In this document: positions 47,401 to 58,912 of the stretch, in pieces
Layout of the letters: each line of letters begins with the position of its first letter
How positions within the stretch are numbered: position 1 is the stretch's first letter
Source of the DNA: Acidovorax sp. A1169
Lineage (GTDB): Bacteria > Pseudomonadota > Gammaproteobacteria > Burkholderiales > Burkholderiaceae_C
DNA length: 64,000 nucleotides
Direction of reading: 5' to 3'
Assembly: GCF_030704685.1 (NCBI RefSeq)
Contig: NZ_JAUZDX010000001.1
Span: 248,001 to 312,000, forward strand
Position numbers and translations under genes: made by a program
The notes under the pieces: model-generated
Databases searched by the model: none
Seen by the model: only the letters and a program-made list of their open reading frames with translations
Told to the model about the DNA's origin: nothing

Positions 47401-48255
47401 TTATTTCACTGTCGGCCATTGTCCGCCGGAGCAACGTGCGATGCCGGCCAGATCCATGCGGCTTTGCACCTCGCTGAACCCCCCGGCGCGCAGCAGTTCG
47501 CACACGGCATCCGCCTGGTCGTGGCCATGCTCCAGCAACAGCCAGCCCCCCGGTACAAGGTGATTGGGGGATTGCACCACGATGGTGCGTATGTCGTCCA
47601 GCCCGTCGGCACCGCTGGCCAGGGCCTGCAGCGGCTCGTGGGTCAAGGCGGCCAGGTGTGGGTCGGCGGCAGCGATGTAGGGCGGGTTGGAGACGATGGC
47701 ATCGAAGCGGCCTTCCACGCCCTGCAGCCAGTTGGCCTGTGCACACTGCACGGGCAGTGCCAGGCGGTGCGCATTCGCCTGCGCAACGGCCAGTGCGTCG
47801 GCGCTGGCGTCCACGGCCAGCACGCGCGCGGCCGGGCACTGGTGCTTCAGTGCCAGGGCGATGGCGCCGCTGCCCGTGCCCAGGTCCAGCACGCGCGGGG
47901 CGGGCAGGTGGGTGATCAGTTCCAGGGCCCAGTCCACCAGCGTTTCGGTGTCGGGGCGCGGGTCCAGCACGCGGGCGTCCACCTGCAGCGAGAGGCCGTA
48001 GAACTCCTTGTGCCCAGTGAGGTAGGCCACTGGCTCGCCCGCCGCGCGGCGCAGGCACAGGGCCTGGTAGAGGTCCGAGGCATCGGGTGCCAGCACATCG
48101 GTGTCATGGGCCAGCAGCCAGGCGCGGTCGGTGGTGGCGCGGCCCAGCACGTGCAGCAGCAGCAGTTGCGCGTCGATGCGCGCCAAGCCCAGGGTGCGCG
48201 CCTGGCCCAGGGCGTCAGCCACGGTGGCGGGCGGGTTGGGGGTGATGTCGTCCAT
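47401..48255 (-). CDS. prmC: Release-factor glutamine methyltransferase
   Basis: 284 residues. N-terminal helical domain, then an SAM-binding Rossmann fold with DLGTGSGAIAL (124-134), and the N190-P-P-Y193 motif that binds the glutamine side chain. It methylates the glutamine of the GGQ motif of RF1 and RF2. Lying 24 bases downstream of prfA, it modifies the neighbour's product. Confidence 0.96.
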   Translation of the reverse strand: MDDITPNPPATVADALGQARTLGLARIDAQLLLLHVLGRATTDRAWLLAHDTDVLAPDASDLYQALCLRRAAGEPVAYLTGHKEFYGLSLQVDARVLDPRPDTETLVDWALELITHLPAPRVLDLGTGSGAIALALKHQCPAARVLAVDASADALAVAQANAHRLALPVQCAQANWLQGVEGRFDAIVSNPPYIAAADPHLAALTHEPLQALASGADGLDDIRTIVVQSPNHLVPGGWLLLEHGHDQADAVCELLRAGGFSEVQSRMDLAGIARCSGGQWPTVK

Positions 48256-48279
48256 GGCGGGGGGTGAGTGGGTGCAGGA

Positions 48280-49368
48280 TCAGCCCGCCGCGCCCATTTC
48301 CAGCTCTTCGAGCTGCTCGGCCTCGCGGGCATGGGCCATGGCCTGCAGCACGTCGGCCAGGTCGCCCTCCATCACCAGCAGCAGCTTGTACAGCGTGAGG
48401 TTGATGCGGTGGTCCGTGAGCCGCCCTTGCGGGAAGTTGTAGGTGCGGATGCGGTCGCTGCGGTCGCCGCTGCCGATCAGGCCCTTGCGCAGCGCGGCCT
48501 CCTTGGCTGCGCGCTCGCTGCGCTCTTTTTCCTGGATGCGCGCCTGCAGCACCTGCAGCGCCTTGGCCTTGTTGCTGTGCTGGCTGCGGCCGTCCTGGCA
48601 TTCGGCCACGATGCCGGTGGGCAAGTGCACCACGCGCACGGCCGAGTCGGTCTTGTTGATGTGCTGGCCCCCTGCGCCGCTGGCGCGGAAGGTGTCGATG
48701 CGCAGGTCTGCCGGGTTGAGCTTGATGGCCTCGGTCTCGTCGGGCTCGGGCATCACGGCCACCGTGCAGGCGCTGGTATGGATGCGGCCCTGTGTCTCGG
48801 TCGCAGGCACGCGCTGCACGCGATGCCCGCCGGATTCGAACTTGAGGGTGCCATACACGTTGTCACCCTCGATGCGCAGCACGATTTCCTTGTAGCCGCC
48901 GAGCTCGGCCGCGTTTTCGCTCACCACCTCGACCTTCCAGCCCACATTGGCCGCGTAGCGCGAGTACATGCGCGTGAGGTCGCCAGCGAACAGGGCCGAC
49001 TCGTCACCACCCGTGCCGGCACGGATTTCCATGAAGGCATTGCGCGTGTCGTCCGGGTCCCTGGGCAGCAGCAGGCGCTGCAGCTCGTCTTCCAGCTGCA
49101 GCAGCTCGGCCTCGGCGCCGGTGACCTCCTCCTGCGCCATCTCGGCCATGTCGGGGTCGGCAAGCATCTCGCGCGCGCCGGCCAGGTCGGCCTCGCGCTG
49201 CACGTAGCGCGCATAGCGGCCTGCCACCTGCGTCACCTCAGCGTGCTCGCGCGACAGCAGGCGGTACTGGGCCATGTCGCCCATGATGTCCTCGCGCGAG
49301 AGCAGGAAATCAAGCTCGCCCAGGCGCTGCGCATAGCGCTCCAGCTGGTTTCTGAGAAAAGTCTTCAT
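48280..49368 (-). CDS. prfA: Peptide chain release factor 1
   Basis: 362 residues. The PAT codon-recognition tripeptide (188-190, RVPATE) identifies RF1, which reads UAA and UAG, and G233-G-Q is the peptidyl-hydrolysis motif. The reading frame is open far upstream into hemA, but [16 protein letters not shown] is the family start and is separated from hemA by 86 bases. It is the substrate of PrmC encoded next. Confidence 0.97.
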   Translation of the reverse strand: MKTFLRNQLERYAQRLGELDFLLSREDIMGDMAQYRLLSREHAEVTQVAGRYARYVQREADLAGAREMLADPDMAEMAQEEVTGAEAELLQLEDELQRLLLPRDPDDTRNAFMEIRAGTGGDESALFAGDLTRMYSRYAANVGWKVEVVSENAAELGGYKEIVLRIEGDNVYGTLKFESGGHRVQRVPATETQGRIHTSACTVAVMPEPDETEAIKLNPADLRIDTFRASGAGGQHINKTDSAVRVVHLPTGIVAECQDGRSQHSNKAKALQVLQARIQEKERSERAAKEAALRKGLIGSGDRSDRIRTYNFPQGRLTDHRINLTLYKLLLVMEGDLADVLQAMAHAREAEQLEELEMGAAG

Positions 49369-49454
49369 GCGGTGAAAAGGGGGAGGGGGCTGCGTGTTCG
49401 CAGCGGGCGCTGCCCTTGCGGCGGGCAACGTGGCTGGTGGAGCGGCGGGCGCCG

Positions 49455-50756
49455 CTACAGGCCGCTGTTCTTGCTTTGCGAGCGCAGGAACAGGCGCGAA
49501 ACGGTCTGTGCCGTCTGGGCGCGCATCTCGGCATCGCCCGCATGCAGCTCGGCCATGGTGCCGTGCAGCATCTTCTGGGTGATGCCGCGCGACAGCGCTT
49601 CCAGCACCGCGTCCACGTCCTCGCCACGGGCCAGCAGCTTCTTGGCGCGCGCGATCTCGGCCGCGCGCCAGCTGTCGGTCTGGGCGTTGAGCTGCCGGAT
49701 CAGGGGCACCACGCCGCCTTCGGGGTGGCGCTGGTCCATCCAGTGCATGAAGCTCTGCACGCCGGCGTCGATGATGGCCTCCGCCTGCTCCACGGCCGCC
49801 TGGCGGTTGGCCTGGGCCGTCTGCACCACGCTGGCCAGGTCGTCCACGGTGTACAGGTAGACGTCGCCCAGGGCTTTCACCTCGGGCTCGATGTCGCGCG
49901 GCACAGCCAGGTCGACCATGAACATGGGGCGGTGGCGGCGCTTCTTGAGCGCGCGCTCCACGGCTCCGAGGCCGATGATGGGCAGGCTGCTGGCTGTGCA
50001 GCTGATCACCGCGTCGAACTCGTGCAGCCGCTCGGGCAGGTCGGCCAGGCGCATGACCTCGCCGCCAAAGCGCGTGGCGAGCTTTTCGCCACGCTCCAGC
50101 GTGCGGTTGGCAATTGCGATCTGCTTGGGGTTCTTGGCCGCGAAGTGCGTGGCGCACAGTTCGATCATTTCGCCCGCGCCCACGAAGAGCACGCGGATCT
50201 TGCCCAGGTCTTCGAACAGCTGACCCGCCAGGCGCACGGCGGCAGCCGCCATGCTGATGCTGTGCGCGCCGATCTCGGTGGAGGTGCGCACCTCCTTGGC
50301 CACGGCAAAGCTGCGCTGGAACAACTGGTTCAGCGTGGTGCCCAAGGCTCCGGCCGTCTCTGCCGCGCGCACGGCGTCCTTCATCTGGCCCAGGATCTGG
50401 GCTTCGCCCAGCACCATCGAGTCGAGCCCGCTGGCCACGCGAAAGGCATGGCGCGCCACCAGGCTGTCTTCGAGCGAATAGGAGTGCGAGCGCAGCAACG
50501 CCGGGCTCACGCCGCCGCTTTGCGCCAGCCAGCCCAGGGTATGGTCGATGGCCGCCTGTTCGCCCGCACAATAGATTTCGGTGCGGTTGCAGGTGGAAAT
50601 GATCGCGGTTTCCACACCGGGGTGGCGACTGGATTGGCCCAGCGACTGGCGCAGGCCGTGCAGCGTGGGGGCGATCTGGTCGAGCGCGAACGCGAACCTG
50701 CCGCGCAAATCGAGGGGCGCGGTGGTGTGGTTGATGCCGAGGGCCCAGACTGCCAT
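49455..50756 (-). CDS. hemA: Glutamyl-tRNA reductase
   Basis: 433 residues. The nucleophilic cysteine C56 (STCNRTEIY) and the NADPH-binding segment [12 protein letters not shown] are diagnostic; a dimerisation domain is C-terminal. It reduces Glu-tRNA-Glu to glutamate-1-semialdehyde for haem synthesis. It heads the hemA-prfA-prmC-grxD group. A perfect TATAAT lies 8 bases ahead of the ATG without any ribosome site, so the mRNA may be leaderless. Confidence 0.97.
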   Translation of the reverse strand: MAVWALGINHTTAPLDLRGRFAFALDQIAPTLHGLRQSLGQSSRHPGVETAIISTCNRTEIYCAGEQAAIDHTLGWLAQSGGVSPALLRSHSYSLEDSLVARHAFRVASGLDSMVLGEAQILGQMKDAVRAAETAGALGTTLNQLFQRSFAVAKEVRTSTEIGAHSISMAAAAVRLAGQLFEDLGKIRVLFVGAGEMIELCATHFAAKNPKQIAIANRTLERGEKLATRFGGEVMRLADLPERLHEFDAVISCTASSLPIIGLGAVERALKKRRHRPMFMVDLAVPRDIEPEVKALGDVYLYTVDDLASVVQTAQANRQAAVEQAEAIIDAGVQSFMHWMDQRHPEGGVVPLIRQLNAQTDSWRAAEIARAKKLLARGEDVDAVLEALSRGITQKMLHGTMAELHAGDAEMRAQTAQTVSRLFLRSQSKNSGL

Positions 50757-50764
50757 AGGCGCTG

Positions 50765-50770
50765 ATTATA
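50765..50770 (-). promoter_or_regulatory. -10 box of hemA, immediately before the start codon
   Basis: TATAAT on the minus strand ends 8 bases before the hemA ATG. TTGTAC, at a 19-base spacing, could serve as the -35. Transcription would start within about 0-3 bases of the ATG. Confidence 0.55.
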
Positions 50771-50829
50771 AAATTGTTGGCACATCCCGGTACAACTGCC
50801 TGGGAAAGCCTTGATCTGGGTCAATTGCC

Positions 50830-51108
50830 ATGGGTCCTCTGGACACGCTCAACCACCTGCTGAATTTCCTCGCCCCCGCTGCCGCCATGGCCGTGCTGAT
50901 GGTGCTGGGCGCCCGCCTGCTGGGCTGGAAATCCGGTGCATACCGCGCCACGTGGGCCCAGGCTGCTATCCAATTCGCAGTGGGTAGCGCCGTGCTGCTG
51001 GCCGGCCTGGTGTTGCTGGGCCGCGACGGCAAGATGGCTACCTATGCTGCGCTGGTGCTGGCCTGCGCCACCTGCCAATGGGTGCTGGGCAAAAGCTGGA
51101 AGGGTTGA
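50830..51108 (+). CDS. Small hydrophobic membrane protein of unknown function
   Basis: 92 residues with three likely membrane segments (about 8-29, 43-64 and 69-85), separated by short polar loops (GWKSGAYRATW and GRDGKM). I do not recognise the family. The gene is divergent from hemA and converges on the MscS-type channel gene 22 bases away. No ribosome site is visible before the ATG. Coding potential is supported by the membrane-helix pattern and strong G/C third-position bias. Confidence 0.62.
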   Translation: MGPLDTLNHLLNFLAPAAAMAVLMVLGARLLGWKSGAYRATWAQAAIQFAVGSAVLLAGLVLLGRDGKMATYAALVLACATCQWVLGKSWKG

Positions 51109-51130
51109 GCCCCCTTTTCTCGCAGGCCGA

Positions 51131-53665
51131 TCAGGCCTGTGCGACCGGCGCCAGCGGCGTATCTCCCCCTTGGGCACGGGTTCCATGCGTGATGGCCGTC
51201 GTGGCGGGTGGTGACAGTGCCAGGCCCGCATCGCGCAGGCTGTCCAGGATGGAGAACAGCAGGTCGCTGCGCACCCCGCCCGCATTGCGCGGGTTGCTCA
51301 CATAGCCGATGGCCAGAAAGGTCAGCGTGCCGTTCATAATGCCTTCGAGCTGAACGATGGGCTCGGGGTCGGCCATGATCCCTTCGTGGGCCGTGAAGGC
51401 CGCCAGGATCACCTCACGCATGCGCTGAGCATCGGTATCGAGCGGTGCCGGCAGGCGCAGCAGCACGCGCCCGGGGGCGCCGGTGAGCGTCATGTTGCGC
51501 ACGGTCTTGGTGATGAACTCCGAGTTGGGCACGATCACGGTGGATCGGTCCCCGAGCTGGATCTCGGTGGCGCGCACGTTCACGCGGCGCACGTCGCCCT
51601 CGGTCTCGCCCAGCACCACCCAGTCGCCCACGCGCACCGGCCGCTCGGCCAGCAGGATCAGGCCCGAGATGAAGTTCTGCACGATGGCCTGCAGCCCGAA
51701 GCCGATACCCACCGAGAGCGCACTGGCCACCCAGGCGATGCGCTCCACGCTGATGCCCAGCCCCGCCAGCGCCACCGCGACCACCGCCACGCCGCCCACA
51801 TAGCCCAGCAGGGTGACGATGGAGCTGCGCATGCCCGGCTCCAGCGAGGTGTTCGGAAAGAACTGGTCGCTGAGCCAGCGCTTGAGGATGCGGATCATCA
51901 CGAAGCCGGCGCAGGCAATGGCCAGTGCCGTCAGCAGCGCCTGCGGCGCCAGCGTCACGCTGCCCACCTGCAGGGTCTGGTTCACGCTGCCACCGCGGCG
52001 GAACACCTCGTCGGGCGCCGTGCCCAGCGGCGCCAGCAGTGCAATCACCATGTAGAACAGCAGCACCACGCGCAGCGCACCCGAGGCCACCACGGCGCTC
52101 TGGTCCAGCAGCTTGCCGTCGATGCCCAGGCCCTTGTGCAGTCGCTGGCCGAAGCCTCCGCGCGAGGACAGCACGGCCTGCGCCAGGTCTTCCACGAGCT
52201 CGAACAGCAGGTAGGTGGTGGCAAACACCACCCCGGTCCAGACCATCTGGCCGGCCAGCATGTGTGCCAGGGCCACAAAGCCCAGCACCAGCAGCACCAG
52301 GATGGCGATGGCCGTGGCGGCTGCCGCTGCCACCAGCAGGCCCACCCAGATGGGACGGGGCGCGGGCGGTGGCTCCTGCGCTGGGGTTTCGGTGGCCGGA
52401 GCGTCCCCCGCAGGCGCTGCGGGCGCGCGCAGGTGGCGCAGGGCGCACAGGATGACCAGCGCCATCAGCAGGGCCGACAGGGTGTGTGCCGACACCTCGG
52501 CCGAGAGGCTTGCTCCCACCACGCGGTTGACCTCGATGATGAGCCCGCCCAGCAGGGCCGTGAGCGCCAGCCACCAGGGGTAGGGGGCCAGGCGCGTGGC
52601 CAGCTCGTCCGACAGGGCCGTGAGGCGCCAGGAGCTGCGCTTGCGCGAGATCAGCGCATGGCCCAGCGCAATCATGAAGGCGGCAAACACCACCAGTTGC
52701 ATGGTGGCCCGCTCAAGCGCCTGCAGGCGCGGGCCCAGGCCGCCATCCACGGTGAGGCTGCTCCACGCCAACTGGGCTGCCAGCCCGAGCAGCAGGGTGT
52801 GCACCACCACCGAGGCAAAGGCCAGCAGCGAGCGGCGCAGCCGGCCCTGCGGCAGGCGCGCTGGGGCCAGGCGCAGCAGCAGGCGTTCTGCCAGCCAGGT
52901 GCCGGCTATGGCCGCAAAGAGCGCCATGGCCAGGCTCACGGCAAAACCTGTGCGGTGCCTGGGCTCCCAGGCTTTTTCCACCGCCTCCTGCATTTCGTAG
53001 CCCAGGGACTGCAGGCGCATCCAGTCGCTGGGGAACGAGCTGCGCACATTGCGCCAGAAGGTGCCGGTCAGCGGCGAGTCAATGCGCGTCGTCAGCGCCG
53101 TCTGGAACAGCTCGCGCCGCTGGCGGATGATGTCGGCGCTGCGCTGCTCGGCATCCACCGCGATCAGGCGCGCCAGCTTGAGTTCGGAGTCGATGCCGCT
53201 GCGCTCCTTGGTCAGCGCGCTGCGCTGCTGCGCCACGTCAGGCGCCTCGGCCGATGCGCCCTTGTCCGGCGCGGGGCCCAGGCCCGCGAGCCGGGAGTCG
53301 ACGTCCGCCAGTGCCTCGGCGCGCCGCGCGGCCACCTGGTTCGCTGCCGTACCGATAGCCGAGACATCGCTGAGCCATTGGCGGTAGTCGTCGTCCTCGC
53401 CGATCTTGGCCGGGATGGCATCGAAGCGCTCGCGCAGCGCGTCCACGCTGGGCAGTTCGGGCTTTTCGCCGGCGGCGCTGCTGGCCGGGGCGGCGGGTGC
53501 CGTGGCTCCGCGGCCCTGGGCCAACGTGGACGGCAGGGCGAATGGTCCGATCAGCAGTGCCAGGAGGACGGCCTGCCACAGGCCGGGCAGGCTGCTGGCG
53601 CGCCAGGGCGCAAGAAGGGAAGCCGTGCAGGCCGCAAGGCGGTCACGGAAGCGGTGCAATGTCAT
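51131..53665 (-). CDS. Large MscS-family mechanosensitive channel (DUF3772-type)
   Basis: 844 residues. A signal peptide (about 20-50) and a long periplasmic, partly coiled-coil region (about 60-215) precede about 10 membrane helices and a C-terminal MscS core. The pore-helix and beta-domain motifs are clear: GIGFGLQAIVQNFISGLILL and RPVRVGDWVVLGETEG, then RSTVIVPNSEFI. The size and periplasmic region place it with MscK/MscM-type proteins. It opens under membrane tension. The ATG at 53665 is chosen over an upstream in-frame start. Confidence 0.92.
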   Translation of the reverse strand: MTLHRFRDRLAACTASLLAPWRASSLPGLWQAVLLALLIGPFALPSTLAQGRGATAPAAPASSAAGEKPELPSVDALRERFDAIPAKIGEDDDYRQWLSDVSAIGTAANQVAARRAEALADVDSRLAGLGPAPDKGASAEAPDVAQQRSALTKERSGIDSELKLARLIAVDAEQRSADIIRQRRELFQTALTTRIDSPLTGTFWRNVRSSFPSDWMRLQSLGYEMQEAVEKAWEPRHRTGFAVSLAMALFAAIAGTWLAERLLLRLAPARLPQGRLRRSLLAFASVVVHTLLLGLAAQLAWSSLTVDGGLGPRLQALERATMQLVVFAAFMIALGHALISRKRSSWRLTALSDELATRLAPYPWWLALTALLGGLIIEVNRVVGASLSAEVSAHTLSALLMALVILCALRHLRAPAAPAGDAPATETPAQEPPPAPRPIWVGLLVAAAAATAIAILVLLVLGFVALAHMLAGQMVWTGVVFATTYLLFELVEDLAQAVLSSRGGFGQRLHKGLGIDGKLLDQSAVVASGALRVVLLFYMVIALLAPLGTAPDEVFRRGGSVNQTLQVGSVTLAPQALLTALAIACAGFVMIRILKRWLSDQFFPNTSLEPGMRSSIVTLLGYVGGVAVVAVALAGLGISVERIAWVASALSVGIGFGLQAIVQNFISGLILLAERPVRVGDWVVLGETEGDVRRVNVRATEIQLGDRSTVIVPNSEFITKTVRNMTLTGAPGRVLLRLPAPLDTDAQRMREVILAAFTAHEGIMADPEPIVQLEGIMNGTLTFLAIGYVSNPRNAGGVRSDLLFSILDSLRDAGLALSPPATTAITHGTRAQGGDTPLAPVAQA

Positions 53666-53705
53666 GCGTGCATTGTGGCGCGCCCACCGCACCGCTTGTG
53701 AGAGA

Positions 53706-53757
53706 GTGTTCCAGCCCCAGCAAGGCCGGAACACCTGTTCAGCCTGCGGGGCTGAAC
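53706..53757 (-). terminator. Two adjacent hairpins at the 3' end of ugpQ
   Basis: GTTCAGCC (53737-53744) pairs with GGCTGAAC (53750-53757) across TGCGG, overlapping the ugpQ stop codon. Just beyond, GTGTTCC (53706-53712) pairs with GGAACAC (53728-53734). Neither is followed by a T tract on the minus strand, so they may stabilise or end the ugp transcript weakly. Confidence 0.4.
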
Positions 53758-54506
53758 AGATCGACCCGGTCGGTGATGATGCCGTCCGTACCCAGAGCGA
53801 TCAGGCGCTGCGCGGCCCAGGGGTCGTTCACGGTGTAGCTCAGCGTGCGCATGCCCTGGCCGTGCACGGTGGCCACCAGCGCGGCATCCCACAGCGCGTG
53901 GTTGCAGACGATGGCCACGCAGCCCAGGCCATGGGCTTCGTCCACGAAGCCCTGGCGGTGCACGTCGACCAGCAGCGCGCGCGGCAGATGCGGCGCCGTG
54001 GCGCGCGCGCCCGCCAGCGCGGCCGGCTGAAAGGACGACAGCAGCGGCGGCACCGCCTGGCCCTGCCACAGGCGGGCGGCGGTCTCGGCCACCACGCGGC
54101 CGGTGGTCTCATCCAGCCCGGGCGTGGGCTTGATCTCGATGTTCAGGAAATAGGCGTTGGCGATGCAGTAGCGCGCCAGGGCCTCCAGCGTGGGCAGGGG
54201 CTCGCCCGCATGCGCCCGCGAATGCCAGCCGCCCGCGTCGAGTTGCGACAACGCGCTCCACTCCAGGTCGCCGCCGGTGCCCTGGCCATTGGTCGTGCGC
54301 TGCAGCGTGGCGTCGTGCATCAGGAAGGGCACGCCGTCGCGGCTGAGCTTGGCGTCGCATTCGAACATGCGGTAGCCATGCTGGGCCCCGAGGCGAAACG
54401 CTGCCAGGGTGTTCTCGGGCGCGAGCTTGCCCGCACCGCGGTGCGCGATCCAGCGCGGGTAGGGCCAGGCAGTGGCCAGGCCGGCCTCGGTTTGCGCGTC
54501 ACTCAT
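53739..54506 (-). CDS. ugpQ: Glycerophosphodiester phosphodiesterase
   Basis: 255 residues, cytoplasmic (no signal peptide). The GDPD catalytic residues are H22 (IAHRGAGKLAPENT), E49 and D51 (FECDAK), and H64 (LMHDATL). It cleaves glycerophosphodiesters imported by the Ugp transporter to glycerol-3-phosphate and alcohols. It is the last gene of ugpBAEC-ugpQ, 5 bases after ugpC. Confidence 0.94.
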   Translation of the reverse strand: MSDAQTEAGLATAWPYPRWIAHRGAGKLAPENTLAAFRLGAQHGYRMFECDAKLSRDGVPFLMHDATLQRTTNGQGTGGDLEWSALSQLDAGGWHSRAHAGEPLPTLEALARYCIANAYFLNIEIKPTPGLDETTGRVVAETAARLWQGQAVPPLLSSFQPAALAGARATAPHLPRALLVDVHRQGFVDEAHGLGCVAIVCNHALWDAALVATVHGQGMRTLSYTVNDPWAAQRLIALGTDGIITDRVDLFSPAG

Positions 54507-54511
54507 GCAGT

Positions 54512-55522
<1,011 letters not shown>

Positions 55523-55600
55523 AACAACTTTGGGATCTGGGTTGTGTCTGGGCGGCACGGGTGGGTGGCCGCCACGGTCATTGGGTTGCGGGTGGTCGCC

Positions 55601-56452
55601 TTACTTTTCGGTATCGACCAGGCCCTTGACGAACCAGCGCTGCATGAACACCACCACCAGCGCGGGTGGCAGCATGGCCAGCAGTGCCGTGGCCATCACG
55701 ATGTTCCATTCGTTTCCGCTGTCGCCGCCGGCGATCATGCGCTTGATGCCGATCACCACGGGGTACATGTCTTCCGAGGTGGTTACCAGCAGCGGCCACA
55801 GGTACTGGTTCCAGCCGTAGATGAACTGGATCACGAACAGTGCGGCGATCGAGGTGCGCGACAGCGGCACCAGGATGTCCTTGAAGAAACGCATGGGGCC
55901 GGCACCGTCCACGCGTGCGGCCTCCACCAGTTCGTCGGGCACCGTGAGGAAGAACTGGCGGAACAGGAAGGTCGCGGTGGCGGAGGCGATCAGCGGCACC
56001 GTCAGGCCCGCATAGCTGTTGAGCATGCCCAGGTTGGAGACCACTTGGTAGGTGGGCCCGATGCGCACTTCCACCGGCAGCATCAGCGTGATGAAGATCA
56101 GCCAGAAGCAGATGCCCTTGAAGGGAAAGCGGAAGTACACGATGGCGAAGGCCGACAGCAGTGAAATCGCGATCTTGCCCACGGTGATCACGATGGCGGT
56201 GACGAAACTCACCCACATCATGCGCGCCACGGGCGCGGTGGAACCTGCGCCCGAGCCGCCGCCGAACAGTGTGTCGTGGTAGGTCTGCCAGAAATTGCTG
56301 CCGGGCAGCAGGGGCATGGGCGCCTGCACGATGTCCTGGGCCGTGTGCGTGGAGGCCACGAACGCCAGGTACAGCGGGAAGCCGACGATGATCACCCCCA
56401 GCACCATGATCAGGTGCGAGAAGAGTTTGAGATAGGGACTGCGCTCTACCAT
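55601..56452 (-). CDS. ugpE: Glycerol-3-phosphate ABC transporter, permease
   Basis: 283 residues, six membrane helices. The EAA loop appears as [20 protein letters not shown]. With UgpA it forms the inner-membrane channel. It is 2 bases after ugpA and 78 bases before ugpC. Confidence 0.95.
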   Translation of the reverse strand: MVERSPYLKLFSHLIMVLGVIIVGFPLYLAFVASTHTAQDIVQAPMPLLPGSNFWQTYHDTLFGGGSGAGSTAPVARMMWVSFVTAIVITVGKIAISLLSAFAIVYFRFPFKGICFWLIFITLMLPVEVRIGPTYQVVSNLGMLNSYAGLTVPLIASATATFLFRQFFLTVPDELVEAARVDGAGPMRFFKDILVPLSRTSIAALFVIQFIYGWNQYLWPLLVTTSEDMYPVVIGIKRMIAGGDSGNEWNIVMATALLAMLPPALVVVFMQRWFVKGLVDTEK

Positions 56453-56454
56453 GG

Positions 56455-57336
56455 TCAGTACTGCACTTTCTTTTCTACATAGCGGAACTGGATCACCGTC
56501 AGGGTCACCACGATGAACATCAGCACTACCGACTGCGCAGCCGAGCCGCCCATGTCCATGGCCTTGAAGCCGTCGTAGTACACCTTGTAGACCAGGATCG
56601 AGGTGTCACGGCCCGGGCCGCCCTGCGTGGTCGAGTCCACGATGGCGAAGGTATCGAAGAAGGCGTAGACCACGTTGATCACCAAGAGGAAGAACGTGGT
56701 GGGCGAGAGCAGCGGGAACTGGATGCTCCAGAACCGGCGCCAGGGGCCGGCTCCATCGATGGCAGCGGCCTCGATGAGCGACTTGGGGATGGACTGCAGG
56801 CCCGCCAGGAAGAACAGGAAGTTGTAGGAGATCTGCTTCCACACGGCCGCCACCACGATCAGCGCCATGGCGTGGTCGGAGTTGAGCATGTGGTTCCAGT
56901 TGAAGCCCGACTGGCGCAGCATGTACGACACCACGCCAAGCGAGGGCGAGAACATGAACATCCACAGCACGCCGGCCACGGCCGGGGCCACGGCATAGGG
57001 CAGCAGCAGCGCAGTCTTGTACGCCAGGGCGCCCTTGACGATGCGGTCTGCAAAGATGGCCAGTATCAGCGACAGGCTGATGCCGCTGACCGCTACCAGG
57101 ATGGAGAAAAACGCCGTGGTCTTGAACGAGGCCAGGTAACCCTCGTCCTGGAACAAGGCCTTGAAGTTGTCAAAGCCCACCCACTCGTTGGAGAAGCCGA
57201 AGGTGTCCTGCACCTGGAACGACTGCACCAGGGCTTGGCCCGCAGGCCAGAAGAAGAAGACGCTGATGATGACCAACTGGGGTGCCAGAAGCACCCACGG
57301 CAGCCATACAGAGCGGAAGAGAACGCGTTTTTCCAT
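56455..57336 (-). CDS. ugpA: Glycerol-3-phosphate ABC transporter, permease
   Basis: 293 residues with six membrane helices; the EAA loop reads [20 protein letters not shown]. It pairs with Ugp[18 protein letters not shown] is the natural start; an upstream in-frame codon at 57366 is less likely. It is 123 bases after ugpB. Confidence 0.95.
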   Translation of the reverse strand: MEKRVLFRSVWLPWVLLAPQLVIISVFFFWPAGQALVQSFQVQDTFGFSNEWVGFDNFKALFQDEGYLASFKTTAFFSILVAVSGISLSLILAIFADRIVKGALAYKTALLLPYAVAPAVAGVLWMFMFSPSLGVVSYMLRQSGFNWNHMLNSDHAMALIVVAAVWKQISYNFLFFLAGLQSIPKSLIEAAAIDGAGPWRRFWSIQFPLLSPTTFFLLVINVVYAFFDTFAIVDSTTQGGPGRDTSILVYKVYYDGFKAMDMGGSAAQSVVLMFIVVTLTVIQFRYVEKKVQY

Positions 57337-57459
57337 GTCCAAACTCTCAAAAAGACAACCCGCCACCCAGCAAACCGGGTCGGTTTGCGAGGGAGGCGGG
57401 CTTTCGGCAGCGCCCCGGCTGGTGTGCTGGGGCTGCTGCCATGAGCGCTCAGGGAGCGC

Positions 57460-58770
57460 TTACTTGTTGGCGCGTGCGAAGCGCACCAGTTGCTCGTTAC
57501 CGCGGGTGGTTGCGGTGTCCAGGGCTTCCTTGGGGGACTTCTTGCCGGACCAGATCTGTTCGGTTTCCTCGTCGATGATGGTGCGGATCTGCACAAAATT
57601 GCCCAAACGGATGCCGCGCGACTTGTCGGTGGCCTTGCGGATCATCTGCGTCACGGCCACGTCGGTGCCGGGGTTCTTCTCATAGAAACCGGAGGCTTCG
57701 GTCAGCTTGTAGGCTGCCGTGGTAACGGGCAGGTAGCCGGTGCGCTGGTGGCTGGCGGCCTGCACCTTGGTGTCGTTCAGGAAGTTCAGGAAGTCGGCGA
57801 CGCCCTTGTACTCCTCGGCCTTCTTGCCGGACATCACCCACAGGCTGGCACCGCCGATGGCGGTGTTTTGAGGGGCGCCCTTCACGTCGTCGTAGTAGGG
57901 CAGGGGAGCGATGCCATAGGCAAACTTGGCTTCCTTGGCAACGCGGGCGTACAGGCCCGACGAGCCGGTGATCATGGCGCACTCACCCGATGGGAAGGAG
58001 GCGTCGGGCGCGTTGGCACGGCCCTTGTAGACGAAGCTGCCGTCCTTGGACGCCTTGGCCAGGTTCTCGAAGTGGCGCACATGCAGCGGCGTGTTGATCT
58101 GCAGCTGGGCGTCGTTGCCGTCAAAACCGTTGTTCTTGGACGCGAACAGCGTGTTGTGCCACAGCGAAAAGCTTTCCAGCTGCGTCCAGCTGATCCAGCT
58201 GGTGGTGAAGGGGCAGCTGTGGCCGCTGGCCTTGAGCTTGGAGGCGGCAGCGAACACTTCGGGCCAGGTCTTGGGCGGCTTGTCGGCGTCCAGGCCGGCC
58301 TTCTTGAAGGCGTCCTTGTTGTAGTAGAAGATGGTGGTGGAGCTGTTGAGCGGGTAGCTCAGCATCTGGCCGTTGGGCGCCGTGTAGTAGCCGGCCACGG
58401 CCGACACGTACTGGGTGGGGTCGAACTTGAAGCCGCCGTCGTTCAGCACCTTGGCCGCCGGCACGATGGCGCCCTTGCTGGCCATCATGGTGGCTGTGCC
58501 CACTTCGAACACCTGGATGATGTGGGGGGCATTGCCTGCGCGGAAGGCCGCAACCGCACCGGTCATCGACTCGTCATACGTGCCCTTGTACGTCGGGACG
58601 ACCTTGTACTTGGTCTGGCTGGCGTTGTATTGCTTGGCCAGGTCGTTCACCCAGTCACCCAGGGCGGAACTCATCGAGTGCCACCACTGGATTTCTACGG
58701 GCTGGGCCTGCGCGGGTGCGCAGACGGACAGGGCGATGGCAGCAGACAGTGCCAGGTGCTTGAGTTGCAT
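57460..58770 (-). CDS. ugpB: Glycerol-3-phosphate ABC transporter, periplasmic binding protein
   Basis: 436 residues. The signal peptide (MQLKHLALSAAIALSVCAPAQA) is cleaved near residue 22-23; QPVEIQWWHSMSSALGDWVN is the UgpB mature N-terminus with conserved substrate-pocket aromatic residues. GGAAGG is the ribosome site. It is the first gene of ugpBAECQ and lies downstream of a Pho-box-like repeat (58913-58930). Confidence 0.95.
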   Translation of the reverse strand: MQLKHLALSAAIALSVCAPAQAQPVEIQWWHSMSSALGDWVNDLAKQYNASQTKYKVVPTYKGTYDESMTGAVAAFRAGNAPHIIQVFEVGTATMMASKGAIVPAAKVLNDGGFKFDPTQYVSAVAGYYTAPNGQMLSYPLNSSTTIFYYNKDAFKKAGLDADKPPKTWPEVFAAASKLKASGHSCPFTTSWISWTQLESFSLWHNTLFASKNNGFDGNDAQLQINTPLHVRHFENLAKASKDGSFVYKGRANAPDASFPSGECAMITGSSGLYARVAKEAKFAYGIAPLPYYDDVKGAPQNTAIGGASLWVMSGKKAEEYKGVADFLNFLNDTKVQAASHQRTGYLPVTTAAYKLTEASGFYEKNPGTDVAVTQMIRKATDKSRGIRLGNFVQIRTIIDEETEQIWSGKKSPKEALDTATTRGNEQLVRFARANK

Positions 58771-58912
58771 GGATGGTTCCTTCCGAGGATGGCGAAATGT
58801 ACAAAGGGCGGATGCTAGGCAGCCCTTGTGACAGTGATGTGTCGTTGTCGCACAGCACTGTAGTGGTCACAACTGGGGAAATCCCCTTGCACAGGTTGCA
58901 ATGTGTCCAATT

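Noticed and set aside
50950..50990. Interspersed palindromic repeat inside the small membrane-protein gene
   Set aside because: GCTGCTATC and GGTAGCGCC look slightly like the Comamonadaceae repeat, but the frame continues through a plausible membrane helix and there is no inverted symmetry.
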